This document shows positions 11,753 to 21,186 of a stretch of 64,000 nucleotides of DNA, piece after piece. A program made the translations under genes and the position numbers. The notes under the pieces are model-generated. The model was not told the DNA's origin, did not search any database, and worked only from the letters and a program-made list of their open reading frames with translations. The DNA lies in NCBI RefSeq assembly GCF_000265465.1, contig NC_018016.1, positions 377,501 to 441,500 of the forward strand. Reading direction: 5' to 3'. Each line of letters begins with the position of its first letter. Position 1 is the first letter of the stretch. The stretch is from Ornithobacterium rhinotracheale DSM 15997. GTDB taxonomy: Bacteria; Bacteroidota; Bacteroidia; Flavobacteriales; Weeksellaceae.

Positions 11753-12979
11753 ATGAAAAAATATATATTTGCCCTATCTGTACTTTTGGTTGTAGCGAGT
11801 TGCAACAACGATAAAGACGACACACCAAACGGAAATAATACTGAAGAACAAGTGGGGAACAAAGAAATCAAAATTAAATCTGTTACCCTTACACAAGATG
11901 GCACCCTTGTCGAAAATCCTTTACAAAATGGAACCATCAACCTTGAAAGAAGAAAATCTTACCGATTAGAATTTACAACTGATAAAGATGTACAACTAAT
12001 CCCAGGAAACTTTTTAAAAGTGAAACAATCAAGTGACTCTACTTTTTTCGCAGACTTCTATGGGACTAATCTTAATGATATAAATGAAGTTATCACTCTG
12101 AAAAAAAATGGATACAAGGATTTAATACTAACTATTAATCAGCCAGCTGTAATTGCGGATTATTTCACCAGTATAAAAAATCTAAGTGGATGGCAAATCA
12201 ATCAAAACGAGCATGTCATTAAAGCATCTCCAAATGGAAAAGAGTTTGAGATTAATAACTTAACAACGAGAAACTACTTTGGAAACACCCCCTCTTCAGC
12301 TTTAATTCCATTAGAAATAGATTTTATTTCAGAAGTTTATCTTGAAAATATAAAACTTGATGTAAATGATGAATTCCCATTACTTAGAGTTGAACCAGAA
12401 GGAAATTACATTGATGAGTTAAGACAAAACAAAAGAAATAAATACATAATTACTATCGACTCAGCTCCTTTTCGTAAAAACCCGAGCTACACATTTCAAA
12501 TCCCAATTTATAAGTTAACAGAAAACAGAGAAAAAGGAGAAAAAATAGGAGAAATTACAGTTAGAGGTAGTCAACAAATAAGCTTAGGCGTTTTGAGAAC
12601 GAATCCATTTAGCGAAAATCGATATAAAACAGATTTTGATAAAATAAATTATAATGTATATGCTCCCGAATTAGCAGAAACACTTGATAATATCAAATTC
12701 TACATCCAAGGAGTTGAAACTCCTGCTATTTTCGAAAACACAAACGCTAGATACATAAAAAATATTGAACCCTATAAAGAAGACGAAAACGGCGAGCAAG
12801 TATGGAAATACAGATTACACTTGAATAAAGCTGAATTTGAAGATGATAGAGATAGACGAAACTTCAATATTGAATTTAAAGCTTTTGATGTCTATCCTGC
12901 TGTTGAGAAAGATGGTAAACTTGTAAAAAAAGAAGGTTCTCAACCTACCGAGGTATATTTCACATATAATTTTTATTAA
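11753..12979 (+). CDS. surface lipoprotein of unknown function, last gene of the PUL operon
   Basis: A 408-residue lipoprotein with lipobox VASC (about Cys19) followed by an acidic, Asn-rich linker. The body is predicted to be mostly beta strand, with no catalytic motif that I recognise. Its place at the end of a SusC/SusD operon, its lipoprotein signal and its length suggest a SusE/F-like surface glycan-binding protein or another part of the uptake complex; this is inference from context. It starts 17 bases after the GH18 gene and is followed by a strong terminator. Confidence 0.7.
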   Translation: MKKYIFALSVLLVVASCNNDKDDTPNGNNTEEQVGNKEIKIKSVTLTQDGTLVENPLQNGTINLERRKSYRLEFTTDKDVQLIPGNFLKVKQSSDSTFFADFYGTNLNDINEVITLKKNGYKDLILTINQPAVIADYFTSIKNLSGWQINQNEHVIKASPNGKEFEINNLTTRNYFGNTPSSALIPLEIDFISEVYLENIKLDVNDEFPLLRVEPEGNYIDELRQNKRNKYIITIDSAPFRKNPSYTFQIPIYKLTENREKGEKIGEITVRGSQQISLGVLRTNPFSENRYKTDFDKINYNVYAPELAETLDNIKFYIQGVETPAIFENTNARYIKNIEPYKEDENGEQVWKYRLHLNKAEFEDDRDRRNFNIEFKAFDVYPAVEKDGKLVKKEGSQPTEVYFTYNFY

Positions 12980-12999
12980 AAAATTAAACATCTCACCCA

Positions 13000-13030
13000 A
13001 AAAGGTTGCCCTAAAAAGCAACCTTTTTTT
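13000..13030 (+). terminator. terminator of the SusC operon
   Basis: Hairpin AAAGGTTGC / GCAACCTTT with an 8-base loop, followed by a T run. It closes the six-gene operon. Confidence 0.85.
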
Positions 13031-13071
13031 GATGAAAAACTTTTTTAAATTAACTTTATAAAAAAATAAAT

Positions 13072-15081
13072 ATGAATAAATATTTTCTAATGGCAATCAC
13101 TGCCCTACTCTTTTTCAGCTGCAGTCACCCCAAGCAAGAAGTGGCGTCGCCTGATGGAACGATTAAATTATTTTTTACATTGGATTCCGTGGGTGCGCCG
13201 CAATATCGTGTACAAGTGGCTGGAAAAGATTTCATTCAAACATCGGCTTTGGGATTTGAAACCAGAGATTCCTTGAATTTGTTTAATGGCTTTAAAGTTG
13301 AAAAAATCACTCAGAACTCAACGCAACAAACTTGGACTCAACCCTGGGGCGAAAACAAAGAAATCGAAGATTTTAATAATGAAATGGTAGTTGAACTTAA
13401 AAATCAACAAAATATAAATCTTACGCTTTATTTTAAAGTATTCAACGATGGGCTGGGCTTTAGATATGAATACAAAATCCCTGAAAAGGATAGCGTTTTT
13501 ATTACCAACGAATTAACCGAGTTTAATTTTGCACAAGATGGAACTTCTTGGGCAATTCCAGCCAATTACGAAACCTACGAACTTGAGTACAAAAAACAAA
13601 ATATCAGCGATTTAGAAAGTGCTAACACGCCCGTTACCTTTAAATTCAGTCCAGAATTGTATGCGAGTATTCATGAGGCGGCACTTACCAACTTTGCGGA
13701 TATGACTTTAATTAAAAATTCAAAAAACAAACTAGGTTTTAAAGCTGATTTGGCACCCTACGCCGATGGCATTACCAAAGTGAAACTCGTTTCTCGTTTC
13801 AAGACGCCATGGCGAAGCATTCAAATTGGTAAAAAAGCGGTGGATTTAATCAATTCTGCTTTAATTTTAAATCTAAACGAACCGAATGCAATTGGAGATA
13901 CCGAATGGATTAAACCCGTAAAATATGTGGGCGTTTGGTGGGGAATGCACTTGGGCATCAATAGCTGGGACATGGGACCACGCCACGGTGCTACGACCGA
14001 AAATGCTTTTAATTATATTGATTTTGCCGAAAAAAATAACATTCAAGCGGTTTTGTTTGAAGGCTGGAACGAAGGTTGGGAAAATTGGGGCACATCGCAA
14101 GCCTTTAATTTCACACGACCGTATGCTGATTTTGACATCCAAAAAATCGCCGATTATGCCAAGTCTAAAAACATTGCCATCATCGGTCATCACGAAACGG
14201 GCGGAAACATCAAAAATTACGAAAGTCAGTTAGATAGTGCCTTTATTTGGTATAAAAATTTAGGCATCGACATGGTGAAAACGGGCTATGCTGGCGGCAT
14301 CACGGGCGGAGAAAAACATCACGGACAACTGATGGTGAACCACTACCGAAAAGTGGTGGAAACAGCCGCAAAGTATAAAATAATGCTCGATGTGCACGAA
14401 CCGATAAAACCTACGGGAATACGCAGAACTTTTCCAAATATGATGACTCGAGAGGGCGTTCGTGGCATGGAATGGAACGCTTGGAGCCAAGGAAATTCAC
14501 CCGAACATACCGAGGTGTTGCCATTTACACGCATGCTTGCAGGGCCCCTTGATTACACACCTGGAATTTTTGATATTTTGTATGAAACGGCTAATAATTC
14601 CAAAGATCGCAAAAAATGGAATGATTTAGACCCTGGCAACACACGAGAGCATACCACGCTTGCCAAGCAAATAGCCAATTGGGTGATTTTATATTCGCCT
14701 ATGCAAATGGCGGCAGACTTAATTGAGCATTACAATCATCCTGCTTTTCAATTTTTTAGAGATTTTGATGCCGATTGCGATTGGTCTAAAGCCCTGCAAG
14801 GAGAGCCTGGTGAATTTGTTGCCATCGTGCGAAAAGCAAATAATAAGTATTTCTTGGGTGCAAGTACCAACGAAAATGCTCGAAAAATCGAAATTTCGCT
14901 TGATTTCTTAGAAGAAAACCGAAAATACAAAGCAACGATTTATGCCGATGGAGCCGATGCCAATTGGCAAACGAATCCTCTATCCTACCAAATCACGGAA
15001 AAAGAGGTTTCCGCAAAAGATCGCTTAACGATTGAAATGGCTCCAGGAGGTGGGCAAGCCATTGTTTTTGTTCCTTTATAA
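13072..15081 (+). CDS. GH97 family alpha-glucosidase-type lipoprotein
   Basis: A 669-residue exo-glycosidase of family GH97 (SusB relatives). Signal sequence with lipobox FFSC. The N-terminal beta domain runs to about 280, the catalytic barrel from about 285 to 560 (KYVGVWWGMHLG, LFEGWNEGWENW), and a C-terminal beta domain ends the protein. Glutamates expected for inverting, SusB-type members are present in HHETGG (about 375), DVHEPIKPTG (about 443) and GMEWNAW (about 467). The retaining-type nucleophile Asp is not seen; that position reads KTGYAGG. An alpha-glucosidase-like activity is therefore more likely than alpha-galactosidase. It has its own start after the PUL terminator and may trim glucose-capped or other alpha-linked glycans. 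Confidence 0.88.
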   Translation: MNKYFLMAITALLFFSCSHPKQEVASPDGTIKLFFTLDSVGAPQYRVQVAGKDFIQTSALGFETRDSLNLFNGFKVEKITQNSTQQTWTQPWGENKEIEDFNNEMVVELKNQQNINLTLYFKVFNDGLGFRYEYKIPEKDSVFITNELTEFNFAQDGTSWAIPANYETYELEYKKQNISDLESANTPVTFKFSPELYASIHEAALTNFADMTLIKNSKNKLGFKADLAPYADGITKVKLVSRFKTPWRSIQIGKKAVDLINSALILNLNEPNAIGDTEWIKPVKYVGVWWGMHLGINSWDMGPRHGATTENAFNYIDFAEKNNIQAVLFEGWNEGWENWGTSQAFNFTRPYADFDIQKIADYAKSKNIAIIGHHETGGNIKNYESQLDSAFIWYKNLGIDMVKTGYAGGITGGEKHHGQLMVNHYRKVVETAAKYKIMLDVHEPIKPTGIRRTFPNMMTREGVRGMEWNAWSQGNSPEHTEVLPFTRMLAGPLDYTPGIFDILYETANNSKDRKKWNDLDPGNTREHTTLAKQIANWVILYSPMQMAADLIEHYNHPAFQFFRDFDADCDWSKALQGEPGEFVAIVRKANNKYFLGASTNENARKIEISLDFLEENRKYKATIYADGADANWQTNPLSYQITEKEVSAKDRLTIEMAPGGGQAIVFVPL

Positions 15082-15104
15082 TCTTTAATTATATTACAAA
15101 ATCA

Positions 15105-15138
15105 CAAAAACGGGGAAATTGATATTTTCCCGTTTTTT
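15105..15138 (+). terminator. terminator of the GH97 gene
   Basis: Inverted repeat AAAACGGGGAAA / TTTCCCGTTTT followed by T residues. Confidence 0.8.
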
Positions 15139-15168
15139 AATTCCATTTTTTAATCATTAAAAAAACAC

Positions 15169-15176
15169 TAATTTTG
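15169..15176 (+). promoter_or_regulatory. candidate -7 box
   Basis: TAATTTTG matches TAnnTTTG 29 bases before the next gene. No good -33 element is seen. Confidence 0.4.
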
Positions 15177-15204
15177 ATGATTATTCAAATTAACTAAATA
15201 ATTT

Positions 15205-16389
15205 ATGAAGCTATTTTTAATTTTTTTGCTCTTGTTATCAATTCAAATATGTTTTTCTCAAGAGAAAATTACCAAGGTAATTGTAGATTATGAAACTAAA
15301 AAACCACTTTCGGGAGTTTCGATTTTCAACTCAACAGATTATTCGATGACAAATGAAGATGGTAGATTTTTCTTTCATTCAAATGTGGACACCGTCCAAA
15401 TCAACGCCCCTGAATATCAAGAAATAATTACCACATTTAGTGATTTGCAAAAGATAGATACTATAAGTTTAAAGAAAATAAATGATCTGAACGAGGTAAT
15501 CCATCTAGACGCCGTAGTGGCAACAGATAGTAAAAAAACCTTGATTGAAGCATACAAAAACTTCTTCAGTAAATTTTCTCGCACGCCTTATGTTGAACAA
15601 TTTTTCCTAAGATCCGTGGTAAGAAAAAACGGCGAATTGATGAAAATGGAGGATTTAAGCGGAGCTGTAAAAAGAAATGTAGCGTTCCCAAACAAGGAAA
15701 CGCCAAAACTTTCATTTGATTTTGAGATATATAACCAGAGAAAATTTGGAGTAGTTGATAAGAGTAAAGAGATAGAAGATTTCAAGTTTTTTAAGCTAGA
15801 AGAATTATTTAATATGTATTTAAACAACATATTTTTAAAACTAAAAAATTTCTCTTACAAAGAAAATAAACGAAAAGATGGTTCTATAAAAATAGAATTT
15901 TCGCCTTTGGAAGAATTTAAAAATTATGACATAGGATATTACCTAATTAACGACGACCATGTGGTTATGGAAATTTCTAAGGAAACAAATCCTGAATTGG
16001 AAATAAACAACATTCCTTTTGAAAAAAAGGCATGGATAAAATTTAGAACTATAAATAGCAAAATAAAAATGTCTTTTCAAAAAGACGAGAGAGTGGGAAA
16101 ATATTTTATGTCGAAAGTAAGCGTTTCTCAAACATTGGAAAATTACAATTCAAAAACTAAGGAAAAAAACATTTACACCACGAATTATGAATTGATAGTT
16201 ACTAAGCCCTTTTCTAATATAAAAGATTTTAAAGCAAACATCGGTGGCAACAAAAGAATTTTTGAAATAAATAAATCTTTTGATCGCGTTTTTTGGGAGA
16301 ATCAAAACCAATTGACATTAACCGATGAAATGATTGACCTCATTAAAAATGCCAATCGAAAAAAATTAGAAATAAAAAGCAATTTTTAA
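15205..16389 (+). CDS. secreted protein with carboxypeptidase-regulatory-like domain
   Basis: A 394-residue exported protein with a signal peptide ending near ICFSQ. Residues about 22-80 form a carboxypeptidase D regulatory-like beta sandwich (VDYETKKPLSGVSIFNSTD, MTNEDGRFFF), a common N-terminal module in Bacteroidota envelope proteins. The remaining 300 residues are rich in Lys, Asn and Phe with no catalytic motif I recognise. It stands alone after a terminator and is followed 20 bases later by the SdpI-like gene. Function unknown; envelope location is likely. Confidence 0.7.
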   Translation: MKLFLIFLLLLSIQICFSQEKITKVIVDYETKKPLSGVSIFNSTDYSMTNEDGRFFFHSNVDTVQINAPEYQEIITTFSDLQKIDTISLKKINDLNEVIHLDAVVATDSKKTLIEAYKNFFSKFSRTPYVEQFFLRSVVRKNGELMKMEDLSGAVKRNVAFPNKETPKLSFDFEIYNQRKFGVVDKSKEIEDFKFFKLEELFNMYLNNIFLKLKNFSYKENKRKDGSIKIEFSPLEEFKNYDIGYYLINDDHVVMEISKETNPELEINNIPFEKKAWIKFRTINSKIKMSFQKDERVGKYFMSKVSVSQTLENYNSKTKEKNIYTTNYELIVTKPFSNIKDFKANIGGNKRIFEINKSFDRVFWENQNQLTLTDEMIDLIKNANRKKLEIKSNF

Positions 16390-16409
16390 ACAAAGTTTTA
16401 AATTTGAAT

Positions 16410-16784
16410 ATGATTAAATATCTTTTAATATTCGATTTTGCTTTAGTTGGGCTTCCATTATTAATGTATCTCTTTCCGCCCAAAGAGCTAAATGCAATTT
16501 ATGGATACCGAACCAAGCGCGCATCAAGAGACCAAGCGTCGTGGGATTTTGCACAGAGCTATGCTTTAAAAAGATTACTCATCGTTGCATTGATTGCTTT
16601 ATTTTCGCAATTTATCTTATTGATTGCGGGATTTAGCTATAAAGATGAGCCACCCTTAATTTTCTTGATACCTTTGGGCTTATTTATATTAGGTTCTTTT
16701 ATTATGATTTATAAAACCGAAATGGCTTTAATAAAATTTCAAAAGAAACCAGACCAAGAGAACGAAAACAACAATATTAAATAA
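16410..16784 (+). CDS. SdpI/YhfL-family membrane protein
   Basis: About 124 residues with three membrane segments (MIKYLLIFDFALVGLPLLMY, an Ala/Leu/Ile-rich middle helix, and LIFLIPLGLFILGSFIMI). The stretch YGYRTKRASRDQASWDFAQ matches the loop typical of SdpI-like proteins, whose founding member gives immunity to the SdpC toxin. No toxin gene is adjacent. The ATG at 16410 is preferred over an upstream TTG. A housekeeping envelope role is as likely as immunity. Confidence 0.7.
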   Translation: MIKYLLIFDFALVGLPLLMYLFPPKELNAIYGYRTKRASRDQASWDFAQSYALKRLLIVALIALFSQFILLIAGFSYKDEPPLIFLIPLGLFILGSFIMIYKTEMALIKFQKKPDQENENNNIK

Positions 16785-16824
16785 ACTTTAATTACGCTTA
16801 AAAAATAAGCAAAGCATCGCCCCT

Positions 16825-16883
16825 AAAAAAACACGCGTGTTTTTTGCAAAAATGTAGTGTGTTTTTTAAAAAAAGACACGTGT
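16825..16883. repeat. two nearby perfect palindromes
   Basis: AAAAAACACGCGTGTTTTTT (16825-16844) is perfectly self-complementary. Thirty bases on, ACACGTGT (16876-16883) is another palindrome inside a similar A/T frame. They lie between the SdpI-like gene and the cysteine desulfurase. They could be a terminator or paired operator sites. Confidence 0.5.
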
Positions 16884-16957
16884 TTTTAGAATAGAAGTAG
16901 TGAGTGATTTAAAATAAAATTTATAAATTGCAAAACATATTATTTAAAGAAAAGAAT

Positions 16958-18100
16958 ATGAAAATATATTTTGACAATGCAGCAACTACGCAGCTACGAG
17001 ACGAAGTGATTGATTACATGGCGTCTCATATGCGTACACATTTTGGCAACCCTTCTTCTACCCATTTTTATGGCAGAGACGCCAAGGCCTTGATAGAAAG
17101 CACCCGAAAAAGCATTGCAAAATATACCAACACCACGGGGGCAGAAATTATTTTCACCTCATGTGGCACCGAGGCCAATAATTTAATCATTCGTTCGTGT
17201 GTAGATTATCTCGGCGTGGAGCGCATCATCACTTCCCCACTCGAGCACAAATGCGTGGCAGAAACAATAAAAACCGTAGAACAAAACAAGAAGGCTGAGA
17301 TTCAGAAATTGCGTGTTTTGCCCAATGGAGATTTAGACCTAGAGCAACTTGAAGAATTGCTGAAAGACGAAAGCAAAAAAACACTCGTGAGCTTGATGCA
17401 CGCCAACAACGAAATCGGAAATATCTATGATATAGAAAAAATCGGCAACTTGGCACATCAATACAACGCACTATTCCATACCGACATGGTGCAAACTTTG
17501 GGACACTACCCTATTTCCTTGAGCGATCTGCCCGTAGACTTTGCCAGCAGTAGCGCACACAAATACCACGGTCCCAAAGGCGTGGGCTTTGCTTTCATAC
17601 GAAAAGGAACAGGGCTGAAGGCTCAAATCACAGGGGGCGGACAAGAGCGAAACATGCGCTCGGGCACCGAAAACCTCATCGGCATCATGGGCATGGGCAA
17701 GGCTTTTGAAATAGCCAACGAGGAGTTTGAAAAAGACCAAAAGTATATTTTAGAACTTAAAGAATATATGATTGCTCAACTGAAAGAAGCTTTCCCCGAT
17801 ATTGTTTTTAACGGAAGAAGCGAAGATTCTGCCAAAAGCCTTTACGCCATTTTGAGCGTCCTTTTGCCTTTTAAAGATAGCCTCATTGGCTTTGAACTGG
17901 ATTTAAAGGGAATTGCCGTTTCGCAAGGAAGTGCTTGTAGCTCAGGTGCAGCCAAAGTGTCTGATGTGATTGATAGCATTGTGCCTGCCGAAGTGATTGA
18001 AAAAACCACCCCTTTGCGCATTTCGTTTAGCCACTTCAACACCAAAGAAGAAATAGACTATTTTGTAGAAGTATTGAAGGAAATTGGTGAGAAATTTTAA
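16958..18100 (+). CDS. cysteine desulfurase (NifS/IscS family)
   Basis: A 380-residue PLP enzyme that removes sulfur from cysteine for Fe-S cluster and thio-nucleotide synthesis. PLP lysine is Lys202 in SSAHKYHGPKG. The catalytic Cys327 lies in SQGSACSSG. The N-terminal YFDNAATT and the FTSCGTEANN motif are typical. The ATG at 16958 is used because family similarity begins there; an upstream TTG adds ten unrelated residues. Its end overlaps the convergent methyltransferase gene by four bases. Confidence 0.93.
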   Translation: MKIYFDNAATTQLRDEVIDYMASHMRTHFGNPSSTHFYGRDAKALIESTRKSIAKYTNTTGAEIIFTSCGTEANNLIIRSCVDYLGVERIITSPLEHKCVAETIKTVEQNKKAEIQKLRVLPNGDLDLEQLEELLKDESKKTLVSLMHANNEIGNIYDIEKIGNLAHQYNALFHTDMVQTLGHYPISLSDLPVDFASSSAHKYHGPKGVGFAFIRKGTGLKAQITGGGQERNMRSGTENLIGIMGMGKAFEIANEEFEKDQKYILELKEYMIAQLKEAFPDIVFNGRSEDSAKSLYAILSVLLPFKDSLIGFELDLKGIAVSQGSACSSGAAKVSDVIDSIVPAEVIEKTTPLRISFSHFNTKEEIDYFVEVLKEIGEKF

Positions 18101-19308
18101 TCTTTTCTCACCAATTTAACCATATAAAACCCATCAAAGCCGGATTGGCTTGGCAAGATTTTCTTTTCTTCAATTAATTCAAAATTAGGATTTTCAGCTA
18201 AAAATTGCTGAATTTGTTTTTCGTTTTCGGCAGGAAAGATAGAGCAAGTTGCGTACACCATCAAACCGCCTTTTTTAAGCATTTTTGGGTACGAAGCCAA
18301 AATTTTCGTTTGTTCGCTCGTTACGCGTTGCAAAAAATCTTGATTAATTTTCCATTTAGCATCGGGATTTCTTTTCAGAACGCCCACGCCCGTACATGGC
18401 GCATCAATCAACACGCGGTCAAACGAATTGTGCAATCTTTTAATCGTTTTAGAAGATTCAATTACTTTGGTCTGAATATTAAAGGCACCATTCCTTTTAG
18501 CTCTTTTCTTTACTTCTTTCAATTTCCACGGCACGATATCCATTGCCAAAACGCTACCTTTGTTTTGCAATAAAGACGCCATGTGCAGTGATTTTCCGCC
18601 ACCGCCAGCACAGGCATCTACCACACGCATTCCAGGCTCAAGCTCCAAGAACGGAGCCACCAATTGTGATGACGCATCTTGCATCTCAAACCAACCATTT
18701 TTAAAGGCTTCTGTCTGGAACAGATTTTTCTGATTCACCAATAAATATGCGTCTGGATAATCAGGAATTGCCTCAATTTCCACGTCCTCCTCTGCCAAAG
18801 ATTTTCTCAGCATTTTTTCATTAGCCTTTAAAGTATTTAGCCTTAAAATCGGGGGCGCAGGCTGGTTCATCGCCTCGAGCTCTTGGTTCCAAGATTCCTC
18901 GCCCAATTGCTCCACACCCAACTCGTATAAATTCGGAGAAACAGAATACCAAACATTCGGTATTTTTTTAGCTTTGAGATAATTAGATTTAATTTTATCG
19001 ATATTATACCTTCCAAATTCCTCCAATTGCGGAATTTCTACATTATTTATAATAAAGTAAGTCGCGATTAAAGACCAATAATCTTTTCTCTTCAACGCCC
19101 CGTTTGATGCATAGTCTATGAGCGATTTCCATCGCACAATGTCGTACACGGTTTCGGCAACAAAGGCACGATCGCGGCTGCCCCATTGTTTGTTTTGTTT
19201 AAAAGTGCGTTCAATTTCCTTGTCGGTATAGCGATTTTGCACAAAAACGGATTGAAGAATTTGTGTAATCCCGATGTATAAATTTCTAAAAGGCAATGCT
19301 TGTTTCAT
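18097..19308 (-). CDS. RsmB/NOP-family rRNA cytosine-5 methyltransferase
   Basis: A 403-residue SAM-dependent methyltransferase. An NusB-like N-terminal region with WGSRDRAFVAETVYDIVRW leads to the Rossmann motif VVDACAGGGGKSLHMA, then motif IV DAPCTGVGVLKRNPD and motif VI ATCSIFPAEN, which supply the two cysteines of the m5C reaction. It most resembles RsmB, which modifies 16S rRNA. The C-terminal half of NusB homology is short, so the exact target site is inferred. Convergent with the cysteine desulfurase, overlapping its stop. Confidence 0.9.
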   Translation of the reverse strand: MKQALPFRNLYIGITQILQSVFVQNRYTDKEIERTFKQNKQWGSRDRAFVAETVYDIVRWKSLIDYASNGALKRKDYWSLIATYFIINNVEIPQLEEFGRYNIDKIKSNYLKAKKIPNVWYSVSPNLYELGVEQLGEESWNQELEAMNQPAPPILRLNTLKANEKMLRKSLAEEDVEIEAIPDYPDAYLLVNQKNLFQTEAFKNGWFEMQDASSQLVAPFLELEPGMRVVDACAGGGGKSLHMASLLQNKGSVLAMDIVPWKLKEVKKRAKRNGAFNIQTKVIESSKTIKRLHNSFDRVLIDAPCTGVGVLKRNPDAKWKINQDFLQRVTSEQTKILASYPKMLKKGGLMVYATCSIFPAENEKQIQQFLAENPNFELIEEKKILPSQSGFDGFYMVKLVRKD

Positions 19309-19330
19309 ATAAATAATGCTGAATGAACGG

Positions 19331-19338
19331 CAAAGTTA
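19331..19338 (-). promoter_or_regulatory. -7 box of the rRNA methyltransferase gene
   Basis: TAACTTTG on the minus strand, followed by C, lies 22 bases before the start codon and matches TAnnTTTG. Confidence 0.6.
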
Positions 19339-19492
19339 GTCATAAAATCTTAGTTTAAGCTTGATTTGTTATGCTTTTAATCAAAAAAGATATTTTGGCT
19401 AAATTATGAGATTTGACATAAAATCACTTTTAATCTTCGTTTATAAATCGTATTTTTGGAGAAATTCAATCATTAAAAAATACTTTAAAATT

Positions 19493-21121
19493 ATGCCAAA
19501 AGGAAATTTTTATGTACCAGAAGCCTATAACGAGCCCGTAAAATCTTACGCTCCAGGCTCTCCTGAACGCGAATCTCTTCAAAAAAAATATGACGAATTA
19601 TGGAACACCGTAACACCTGTGCATCAAGTGATTGCAGGCGAGCGTGTAGAAGGGACTAAAAAAGAACTTTTCTCTCCGCACGATCATCAGCACTGTATTG
19701 CACATTACTACGAGGGCACGGGAGATGATGTAAAAAAAGCCATCGATAGTGCACTCGCGGCAAAAGCTAAATGGGCAGCATTGCCATGGGAAGAGCGTGC
19801 AGCTATTTTCTTAAAAGCGGCTGAGTTAGTAGCAACCAAATACCGCGACACGCTGAATGCGGCAACCATGATTGGACAAAGTAAAACGGCTTTTCAAGCA
19901 GAGATTGATTCAGCTTGTGAATTGACCGACTTTTTAAGATTCAATGTTCAATACATGACAGATATTTATGCTGAACAACCTAGCTCTTCTGAGGGAATCT
20001 GGAACCGAGTAGAATACCGCCCTGTGGAGGGATTTTTATATGCAGTAACTCCGTTTAATTTTACAGCCATTGCGGGAAACTTACCTTCTTGCATGGCATT
20101 GATGGGAAATGTAGTGGTTTGGAAACCTGCTCATACGCAATTGCTTGCAGCTAAATTCTTGATGGATGTATTTGAAGAAGCTGGCTTGCCAAAAGGCGTT
20201 ATCAATTTAGTAATTACAGACGCCAAAGAAACTACCAAAATCTGTTTTGAACATCCAGATTTTGCAGGCGTTCACTTTACAGGTTCTACGGCAGTATTCC
20301 AAAGTTTCTGGACAGCCATTGGAAACAATATTCAGAAATATAAAACTTATCCAAGAATTGTAGGAGAAACTGGTGGAAAAGATTTTGTCCTTGCTCACCC
20401 TTCAGCAGATAAAAAGGCTTTAATCACAGCCTTGAGCCGTGGTGCTTTTGAATTCCAAGGGCAAAAATGTTCGGCAGCTTCTCGTGCTTATATACCGGCT
20501 AGCATTTACGAAGAAGTAATCGACGGCGTAAAAGCAGACTTGGCAAGTTTCAAAATGGGAACACCGAGAGATTTCTCAAACTTTATCACCGCAGTGATTG
20601 ACAGAAAAGCTTTTGATAGAATTACTAAATATATTGAACAAGCTAAATCTGATGCCGATGCAGAAATCGTGGCAGGAGGAAACTACGACGACAGCAAAGG
20701 TTATTTCATTGAGCCAACCATCATCAAAACCACCAATCCACATTATGTGAGCATGGAAGAAGAAATCTTCGGACCAGTGCTTACTATCTATGTGTACGAG
20801 GATAAAGATTGGGCAGAAACTTTGAAATTGGTAGACGGCACTTCGGGCTATGCACTCACGGGGGCAATTTTTGCCCAAGACCGATACGCTATCACAGAAG
20901 CGACCAAAGCTCTAGAAAATGCGGCAGGAAACTTCTATGTAAACGACAAACCAACGGGAGCCGTAGTGGGACAACAGCCATTTGGTGGCGCAAGACTTTC
21001 TGGAACCAATGACAAAGCAGGTTCTGCTCAGAACTTGTTGCGTTGGGTTTCTCCAAGATTGATTAAAGAAACCTTTGTTCCGCCTACAGATTATAGATAC
21101 CCATTCTTGGCAGAAGATTAA
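19493..21121 (+). CDS. pruA: delta-1-pyrroline-5-carboxylate dehydrogenase
   Basis: A 542-residue aldehyde dehydrogenase that oxidises glutamate semialdehyde to glutamate in proline breakdown. Catalytic Cys326 is in GQKCSAASRAY and the general base Glu292 in GETGGKDF. The WNRVEYRPVEGFLYAVTPFNFTA region (read as RPVEGF then TPFNFTAIAGN) marks it as the stand-alone P5C dehydrogenase group related to ALDH4A1. The start at 19493 (MPKGNFYVPEAYNEPVK) is preferred; the longer frame from 19406 adds an unlikely AT-rich leader. TATTTTTG at 19451-19458 could be its -7 box. Confidence 0.93.
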   Translation: MPKGNFYVPEAYNEPVKSYAPGSPERESLQKKYDELWNTVTPVHQVIAGERVEGTKKELFSPHDHQHCIAHYYEGTGDDVKKAIDSALAAKAKWAALPWEERAAIFLKAAELVATKYRDTLNAATMIGQSKTAFQAEIDSACELTDFLRFNVQYMTDIYAEQPSSSEGIWNRVEYRPVEGFLYAVTPFNFTAIAGNLPSCMALMGNVVVWKPAHTQLLAAKFLMDVFEEAGLPKGVINLVITDAKETTKICFEHPDFAGVHFTGSTAVFQSFWTAIGNNIQKYKTYPRIVGETGGKDFVLAHPSADKKALITALSRGAFEFQGQKCSAASRAYIPASIYEEVIDGVKADLASFKMGTPRDFSNFITAVIDRKAFDRITKYIEQAKSDADAEIVAGGNYDDSKGYFIEPTIIKTTNPHYVSMEEEIFGPVLTIYVYEDKDWAETLKLVDGTSGYALTGAIFAQDRYAITEATKALENAAGNFYVNDKPTGAVVGQQPFGGARLSGTNDKAGSAQNLLRWVSPRLIKETFVPPTDYRYPFLAED

Positions 21122-21153
21122 AAAATCAAATTTCAATTATTTTTTAATAAATG

Positions 21154-21181
21154 AAAAGGCACTCAGAGTTGAGTGCCTTTT
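21154..21181. terminator. bidirectional terminator between pruA and the ABC-F gene
   Basis: AAAAGGCACTCA / TGAGTGCCTTTT with a four-base loop serves both convergent genes. Confidence 0.88.
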
Positions 21182-21186
21182 ATAGT

